The position numbers and the translations under genes are program-made. Below are positions 6,223 through 10,192 of a stretch of DNA of 10,192 nucleotides, piece after piece. The DNA is taken from positions 14,191 through 24,382 of the forward strand of contig DIHK01000054.1 of NCBI GenBank assembly GCA_002420115.1. Reading direction: 5' to 3'. This DNA is from Nitrospira sp. UBA5698 (GTDB lineage: Bacteria; Nitrospirota; Nitrospiria; Nitrospirales; Nitrospiraceae). Numbering within the stretch: the first letter of the stretch is position 1; every line of letters begins with the position of its first letter. The notes beneath the pieces are model-generated. The model did no database searches. It had not been told where the DNA came from and saw nothing but the letters and a program-made list of their open reading frames with translations.

Positions 6223-6252
6223 ACCTTAGCAAGTTCACCGTGATTCTGCCAA
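6223..6252 (-). promoter_or_regulatory. Candidate promoter of the alcohol dehydrogenase gene
   Basis: Minus strand TTGGCA (6252-6247), 18-bp spacer, TAAGGT (6228-6223). The start would be near 6216, giving a leader of about 30 nt. A 10-bp direct repeat, GATTCTGCCA on the plus strand (6242-6251 and 6289-6298), overlaps the -35 and lies upstream of it. Confidence 0.35.
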
Positions 6253-6339
6253 GCGCAAAAGGTGGGGATTTGGGTGGTGCAGTTGGCGGATTCTGCCACG
6301 TGGGACCGGATCTCAACGTGCTCAGGCTTAAACGATCGA

Positions 6340-6534
6340 CTAGGGGATGTCGGCATCGCCTTGACTGCTGGACGAATCGAGCATGGGTCGCTCCATCGTC
6401 AAGGTCTGGCCTGGAATGCGGTATTGTTCCATGGCCCATGTGCCCAGATCAGTCACCTGGCAACGTTCTGAGCAGAAGGGACGCCAAGGATTTCCTTCCC
6501 ACGTTGTTGATTGCTGACACAGGGGACAGGTCAT
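6340..6534 (-). CDS. yacG: YacG-type zinc protein (DNA gyrase inhibitor family)
   Basis: 64 residues, matching the 65-residue E. coli YacG. It carries the diagnostic order: CPLC (Cys3, Cys6), then NPWRPFCSERC (Cys21, Cys25), then the family signature DLGTWAMEQYRIPG (29-42). The four cysteines bind one zinc ion. E. coli YacG binds the GyrB subunit and inhibits DNA gyrase; whether this copy does so is inference from family. The start is the ATG directly before the first CPxC. There is no clear ribosome binding site ahead of it, only CACTCCACCCC, so translation may depend on the upstream PilZ gene, which ends 52 nt before. The reading frame stays open upstream, but the extra residues do not resemble YacG. 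Confidence 0.88.
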   Translation of the reverse strand: MTCPLCQQSTTWEGNPWRPFCSERCQVTDLGTWAMEQYRIPGQTLTMERPMLDSSSSQGDADIP

Positions 6535-6586
6535 GGGGTGGAGTGTAACGACGATGGCGGAGAAAGGAAAGTCTTTGCCGAACGCC

Positions 6587-6922
6587 TCAGTGCTGCGCTG
6601 AGGATCGGAGACCGGCGACATGGAGCAGCCGCTGCAATCGGCTTCGATCGAGGTCGGTGAGGCGCAGGAACTCGATACCGAACTCGCCATGGTGTGCCCA
6701 TCGAACTGCGGCAGAGTGGACGGTGATTGGGACAGCCAATTCGGTGGCCTGGATCAACAGCTTGACACCGGTTCCAGGTACCATCGATACGGCACTGGTC
6801 ACGGCACAACCGCCGGTTGAAATGTCGAAGGTGGTCCCATGGCGGACATCTGTCTGGTCGGTCAGAGAAAAAATGACTTGGAGCTCAATGGGGATGCGGG
6901 GATGTTCTCGACATTCGATCAT
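6587..6922 (-). CDS. PilZ-domain protein, probable cyclic di-GMP receptor
   Basis: 111-residue single-domain protein. Both halves of the cyclic di-GMP binding signature are present: RxxxR as REHPR (Arg5 to Arg9) and D/NxSxxG as DISTGG (Asp33-Gly38). The rest, with RWAHHGEFGIEFL (about 74-86), follows the PilZ beta-barrel and the C-terminal helix. No partner domain is attached, so it would act by binding another protein, often in motility, polysaccharide or regulatory pathways; its target is not evident here. It lies 144 bp after glnS, with a TATACT box on the minus strand (6989-6984) but no good -35, and 52 bp before yacG. The ribosome binding site is weak (GAGAG). Confidence 0.88.
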   Translation of the reverse strand: MIECREHPRIPIELQVIFSLTDQTDVRHGTTFDISTGGCAVTSAVSMVPGTGVKLLIQATELAVPITVHSAAVRWAHHGEFGIEFLRLTDLDRSRLQRLLHVAGLRSSAQH

Positions 6923-7066
6923 GGCGACTCTCAGGGAACCTCACGGTTGGTCACCGGAGGCTCAACAATCCGTTTCTCAAGAAAGTATAGACCGCCCCGT
7001 TTGCGGTGGCACGCGTTGTGGGAAAATCCGCAAGGGCACGCGGTGGGCGTCAATCCGGAAGGACGA

Positions 7067-8770
7067 TCACGTGGAGGTGTGCTGGGCTTTCGCAACCTTA
7101 GCCCATGCATCTTTGAGCGGCACGGTTCGGTTAAAGAGGAGTGTGTCGGGTGATGAGTCGGAGTCGACACAAAAGTATCCCTGCCGCTCGAACTGGAATC
7201 GGGAGCCGGGTTCGGCAGTGCGAAGGCTTGGCTCCACCCAGCAACCGGTTAGTCGTTCAAGAGATTGTGGGTTCAGGGACTGCGTCCAGTCCTGATCGGC
7301 CGCTGGCTTGGCCTGGTCGGTGAGTAACAGCGGCTGATAGAGTCGGATGGTCGCCTGGACGGCATGTACCGCCGAGACCCAGTGAATAGTCGCCTTGACC
7401 TTACGCTGCTCCTGGGCCGATCCGCTTCTGGTCTCAGGGTCGTACGTGCAATGCAGCTCGGTAATCGTCCCGGTTTGCGGGTCCTTCGTCACGCCGACGC
7501 ATTTGATAATGTACCCATAGCGCAGTCTGACTTCTCGACCTGGAGCAAGGCGATAGAACTGTTTGGGCGGGTCCTCCTTGAAATCCTCCTGCTCGATGTA
7601 CAGGACTTTTGAGAAGGGCACCTTTCTTGTCCCTGCCGATGGGTCTTCCGGATTGTTCACGGCCTCAAGTTCCTCAACGACACCGTCCGGATAGTTATCA
7701 AGCACCACTTTCAAGGGGCGGAGCACTGCCATTACGCGCAGAGATCGCTTGTTGAGGTCTTCCCGGATGAAGTGTTCAAGCAGCTGCATCTCGACGATCG
7801 CGTCACGCTTGGCGACACCGATATGCTCGCAAAAGGCCCGAATCGCTTCCGGAGTCACGCCTCGTCGACGGAGGCCTTTCAAGGTAGGAAGACGTGGGTC
7901 ATCCCATCCGGCGACCAGTTTCTTCTCGACCAGTTCAAGTAGCTTGCGCTTGCTCATGACGGTCGAGGTGAGGTTCAGCCTGGCGAATTCGATTTGCTGT
8001 GGCTGATGGGGCGCATCGGCTTCCGCGACCACCCAATCGTACAGCGGGCGGTGATCCTCAAATTCCAGAGTGCAGATGGAGTGTGTGATCCCTTCGATCG
8101 CATCGGACAACGGGTGAGCAAAATCATATGCGGGATAGATGCACCAGCTCGATCCGGTTCGATAGTGGATCGCATGGCGGATTCGGTAGAGGATCGGATC
8201 GCGGAGGTTGATGTTGGGCGACCCCATATCGATCTTGGCGCGTAAGACCTGGGTCCCGTCGGAAAACTCTCCGGCTCGCATGCGCGTAAACAAGCTCAGA
8301 TTCTCGTCGACGGATCGGGTGCGGTAGGGACTATCACGGCCCGGTTCAGTGAGCGTCCCGCGGTAGTCTCGAATTTGATCGGGAGTCAGGCTATCGACGT
8401 AGGCTTTCCCTTTCCGTATCAGAACAATCGCGAAGGCGTAGAGTTGCTCGAAATAGTCCGAGGCATAAAACATCTTGTCGTGCCAATCGAATCCCAACCA
8501 TCGGACATCATCCTGGATCGCGTGCACATACTCGGGATTCTCGGTCGTGGGATTCGTGTCGTCGAATCGGAGATGACAGACTCCACCGGACATCTCGTTC
8601 GCCAGCCCGAAATTCAGGGCCATGGATTTGGCGTGACCGATATGGAGATAGCCATTGGGCTCGGGCGGAAATCTGGTGACGACCCGGCCCCCATGCTTGC
8701 CTGCGGCCCGGTCGGCGGCGACGAGATCGCGAATGAAATTCGAAGAGGATGAAGACTCTGGCGTGGTCAT
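7067..8770 (-). CDS. glnS: Glutaminyl-tRNA synthetase GlnS
   Basis: Class I synthetase charging tRNA-Gln with glutamine; 567 residues from the chosen start (554 in E. coli). The catalytic domain shows RFPPEPNGYLHIGHAKS (HIGH at 43-46) and RFDDTNP (about 69-75). The KMSKS-type loop is VMSKRKL (MSKR at 272-275). The C-terminal half (about 330-567) corresponds to the two beta-barrel anticodon-binding domains. I start at 8770 because MTTPESSSSSNFIRDL places NFIR ten residues in, close to E. coli. A further ATG at 8803 would add 11 residues, and neither has a strong ribosome binding site. Presence of glnS with two tRNA-Gln genes in the same window implies direct tRNA-Gln charging. It follows two small unknown genes on the same strand. 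Confidence 0.96.
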   Translation of the reverse strand: MTTPESSSSSNFIRDLVAADRAAGKHGGRVVTRFPPEPNGYLHIGHAKSMALNFGLANEMSGGVCHLRFDDTNPTTENPEYVHAIQDDVRWLGFDWHDKMFYASDYFEQLYAFAIVLIRKGKAYVDSLTPDQIRDYRGTLTEPGRDSPYRTRSVDENLSLFTRMRAGEFSDGTQVLRAKIDMGSPNINLRDPILYRIRHAIHYRTGSSWCIYPAYDFAHPLSDAIEGITHSICTLEFEDHRPLYDWVVAEADAPHQPQQIEFARLNLTSTVMSKRKLLELVEKKLVAGWDDPRLPTLKGLRRRGVTPEAIRAFCEHIGVAKRDAIVEMQLLEHFIREDLNKRSLRVMAVLRPLKVVLDNYPDGVVEELEAVNNPEDPSAGTRKVPFSKVLYIEQEDFKEDPPKQFYRLAPGREVRLRYGYIIKCVGVTKDPQTGTITELHCTYDPETRSGSAQEQRKVKATIHWVSAVHAVQATIRLYQPLLLTDQAKPAADQDWTQSLNPQSLERLTGCWVEPSLRTAEPGSRFQFERQGYFCVDSDSSPDTLLFNRTVPLKDAWAKVAKAQHTST

Positions 8771-8865
8771 GGTGTTGGTCGATCCTGTCAGCCCCGGTCG
8801 CATGAAGGACGCGTTCAGGGAGGAGTTCTATCACAGACAGGGCGATGAGAGGAATGGGGGAACGG

Positions 8866-9291
8866 CTAGGCGGCAGGTTCAGTTGCAGTGGGATCCGGTA
8901 TCGACATGACGTTGAAATCCTTTTGGGCGATCAGCTGGCCTTCCATCAGGAGGCGGAATTCATAGCGGCCGGGTGCCGGAAGAATGAGAAGCGGGATATT
9001 GATGCCGAAATCAGAGATTTGGAGGCGGTCGCTGATTTCGATGTTGGGAAGAGTGGCTCGACAGACCAGTTGTTCCGAGTTGAGATAGATCAAGTCGATA
9101 TCAAAGTGATAGAGGCCTTGGGCGTCGGTGAGGCAGAAGTAGAGTCCCATATGCTGATGATGAAACGGGAACGTAGCCGTCTGAAGATGAGTGAAGATTC
9201 CGATCAGGCTTTTCTTTTTGGTGAGGCTATCCTCAATGATTTGGTCGCAGACCAGAAACGCTTGCACGGACGGCTTGGGGATATCGATCAT
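8866..9291 (-). CDS. DUF6941-like protein of unknown function
   Basis: 141 residues, no signal peptide or membrane segment. The opening KPSVQAFLVCDQIIED, then KSLIGIFTHL, TFPFHHQHMGLYFCLTDAQGLY and a late LPAPGRYEFRLLMEGQLIAQKDF, matches my recollection of the DUF6941 family. That family has an alternating strand pattern suggesting a small beta-sandwich. The C-terminal segment, with a Gly-Arg-Tyr turn followed by two strands, resembles ligand- or protein-binding beta domains. No catalytic motif is seen. It lies between an unknown beta-rich gene (68 bp upstream) and glnS (95 bp downstream), all on one strand, so co-transcription is plausible. The ribosome binding site is weak. Family name is moderately sure; function is unknown. 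Confidence 0.7.
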   Translation of the reverse strand: MIDIPKPSVQAFLVCDQIIEDSLTKKKSLIGIFTHLQTATFPFHHQHMGLYFCLTDAQGLYHFDIDLIYLNSEQLVCRATLPNIEISDRLQISDFGINIPLLILPAPGRYEFRLLMEGQLIAQKDFNVMSIPDPTATEPAA

Positions 9292-9359
9292 CGTTCTATT
9301 CTAGAGAAAAGAGGGGGAGAGGGCAAAACGGTTTTTGATCGTCTGTTCGGTCAATCCTG

Positions 9360-9878
9360 TCAGCCGAGGATGGCGGGGCCGCCTCGCATGTCCAGGATCT
9401 CTCCAAAGAGCGTCGTGTGGGAGCCGATTCGACAATAGTGCGGCGTGATTTCCACCGGCATACCCTTGTGCGAGAACAGTTTCCCGCAGACGAGGTCCAC
9501 TCTGTGCACGGACATCATATGGACCTCGAGAGCAGGATCCCCGGACCGCAGATCTGACAACTGAATCGCCGGCAAGGTTTGACTGTGAGACATCGCCACG
9601 GCAAATCGTCCGCGTTCATTTACCGTCAGCACGTTTCGGCGTAGGTGCGCAATGCGAACGCCCTGCTCGCTATAGAGATCGAGGGTGATGAGAAGTTGTC
9701 CGAGCTCCGGCTTGAGTTCAACGACGAGTTGTTCTTTCCCGTGAATCGTGACGACGCCGTTGGTATTTCGAAAAATATTGGATCCGATGCGGAGTTCAAG
9801 TCGCGGCTTGGACAGCACTCCCATTGAGGGCGAACGGGAGAACGGATCGGTCCCGTGAACCGGCACCGACTCACCCAT
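9360..9878 (-). CDS. Hypothetical beta-rich protein
   Basis: 172 residues, not recognised. After a polar N-terminal tail of about 25 residues, the sequence is a regular run of beta-strand-like segments, for example LELRIGSNIF, VVTIHGKEQLVVELK, QLLITLDLYSEQG, VRIAHLRRNVLTV and GRFAVAMSH. A second part (about 105-172) has HRVDLVCGKLFSHKG and HYCRIGSHTTLFGE. There are only two cysteines (about 131 and 149), no signal peptide, no membrane segment and no obvious active site. ATG at 9878 is supported by GAGG 7 nt upstream. It is the first gene of the minus-strand series leading into glnS, with a candidate promoter at 9958-9986. The beta-rich make-up resembles that of the next gene, though I see no clear sequence similarity between the two. 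Confidence 0.7.
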   Translation of the reverse strand: MGESVPVHGTDPFSRSPSMGVLSKPRLELRIGSNIFRNTNGVVTIHGKEQLVVELKPELGQLLITLDLYSEQGVRIAHLRRNVLTVNERGRFAVAMSHSQTLPAIQLSDLRSGDPALEVHMMSVHRVDLVCGKLFSHKGMPVEITPHYCRIGSHTTLFGEILDMRGGPAILG

Positions 9879-9957
9879 TTAGCAACCTCGAACTGCAACG
9901 ACCATGGGTCGTGTGAAGCAGGTATAGAGCATAGGAAATAGCGTGAAAACACTCATC

Positions 9958-9986
9958 AGGCTAGGCGTTCTGCCCTGTTCTGTCAA
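9958..9986 (-). promoter_or_regulatory. Candidate promoter for the hypothetical gene series leading to glnS
   Basis: Minus strand TTGACA (9986-9981), 17-bp spacer, TAGCCT (9963-9958). The -35 is a full consensus and the -10 is weak. The leader to the ATG at 9878 would be about 70 nt. Confidence 0.4.
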
Positions 9987-9988
9987 GT

Positions 9989-10017
9989 TTGTCCGACGTA
10001 GAAATGGCAGGTATTAT
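9989..10017 (+). promoter_or_regulatory. Divergent candidate promoter upstream of tRNA-Glu
   Basis: TTGTCC (9989-9994), 17-bp spacer, TATTAT (10012-10017). Its -35 lies 2 bp from the -35 of the opposite-strand promoter. Transcription starting near 10024 would run about 110 nt before the tRNA-Glu gene. Confidence 0.45.
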
Positions 10018-10083
10018 GGCCCCATGCAAACGGCCTACAGGGAAGATCCCAAAGGGCTCCCCTTCCGATGGAGCGGCGGTTCG

Positions 10084-10113
10084 TTGCAAAGAGAAAACCG
10101 CTTGTGCTACCGT
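10084..10113 (+). promoter_or_regulatory. Candidate tRNA-proximal promoter of tRNA-Glu
   Basis: TTGCAA (10084-10089), 18-bp spacer, TACCGT (10108-10113) preceded by TGC, an extended -10 form. The TACCGT resembles the TACTGT of the tRNA-Gln promoter, also at 18 bp. Start near 10120 leaves a short leader to 10137. Confidence 0.4.
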
Positions 10114-10136
10114 CCACCTCTCAGACCGGTTCGGAT

Positions 10137-10192
10137 GGTCCCATCGTCTAGCCTGGCCTAGGACGGAGCCCTCTCAAGGCTTAAACACGGGT
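10137..10192 (+). tRNA. tRNA-Glu, anticodon CTC, 3' end cut by window
   Basis: The 5' 56 nt of a tRNA: acceptor strand GGTCCCA, T8 C9, D arm GTCTAGCCTGGCCTAGGAC, anticodon arm GAGCC-CTCTCAA-GGCTT with anticodon CTC (reads GAG), a 4-nt variable region and the T-stem strand ACGGG. The sequence stops at T54, so the 3' acceptor strand and CCA are unseen. The anticodon stem closes with a G-T pair. Confidence 0.92.

Noticed and set aside
6535..6690. N-terminal extension of YacG by up to 52 residues
   Set aside because: The upstream part of the frame overlaps the PilZ gene and looks unlike any YacG. The family starts just before the first CPxC, so the ATG at 6534 fits.
6657..7295. Plus-strand open frame of 212 codons across the PilZ gene, the gap and the end of glnS
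   Set aside because: It overlaps two well-supported minus-strand genes and has no family features or ribosome binding site.
8845..9438. Plus-strand open frame of 197 codons opposite the DUF6941-like gene
   Set aside because: The minus-strand frame has recognisable family features. The plus-strand product shows no domain and spans the ends of two opposite genes.
9943..10161. Plus-strand open frame of 72 codons upstream of the right edge
   Set aside because: It runs into the tRNA-Glu gene, has no ribosome binding site, and its product is rich in Arg and Pro as expected of translated non-coding DNA.
1..10192. CRISPR array, insertion sequence, integrase or prophage remnant
   Set aside because: No regularly spaced repeats, transposase, integrase or phage-like genes are visible on either strand. 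tRNA genes are present, but I found no duplicated tRNA 3' end marking an attachment site; the second tRNA-Gln is a complete gene.

Overview
The window reads as a stretch of ordinary chromosome from a moderately GC-rich Gram-negative-type bacterium. Nitrospira or a close relative (Nitrospirota) is my best guess, based on the general look of the proteins and the intergenic DNA. That assignment is inference and could not be checked by search. I see no phage, transposase, CRISPR array or toxin/defence locus. I did not find a clearly new system; the interesting points are the layout and regulation of familiar genes.

Left part (1-3179): an iron-sulfur cluster assembly locus. On the minus strand it runs iscR (Rrf2-family regulator), then iscS (cysteine desulfurase, ATGA overlap with iscR), then the first codons of iscU, cut by the window edge. 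A 121-bp gap carrying repeat-like DNA and a perfect inverted repeat separates iscS from iscU. Divergent from iscR is a gene for an ISC-type [2Fe-2S] ferredoxin. The intergenic space holds a perfect 9-9-9 palindrome that overlaps a TATAAT box, a likely shared operator. Convergent with the ferredoxin gene is a flavin-dependent reductase of the ferredoxin-NAD(P)H reductase superfamily, possibly its electron donor.

Middle (3309-4990): gltX (glutamyl-tRNA synthetase), followed on the same strand by two tRNA-Gln genes (anticodons CTG and TTG). The two are identical outside the anticodon arm. A 150-bp structured, repeat-like intergenic stretch follows (4991-5142).

Right part (5143-9878, all minus strand): in transcription order, a beta-rich unknown protein, a DUF6941-like protein, glnS (glutaminyl-tRNA synthetase), a PilZ-domain protein, a YacG-type zinc protein, and a separately promoted zinc alcohol dehydrogenase of the YahK/cinnamyl-alcohol-dehydrogenase type. 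At the right edge a tRNA-Glu (CTC) gene starts on the plus strand and is cut by the window end.

Together the window pairs two housekeeping themes: Fe-S cluster biogenesis with its electron supply, and Glu/Gln tRNA charging (gltX, two tRNA-Gln, glnS, tRNA-Glu). Having both gltX and glnS next to tRNA-Gln genes points to direct charging of tRNA-Gln rather than reliance on the GatCAB transamidation route.
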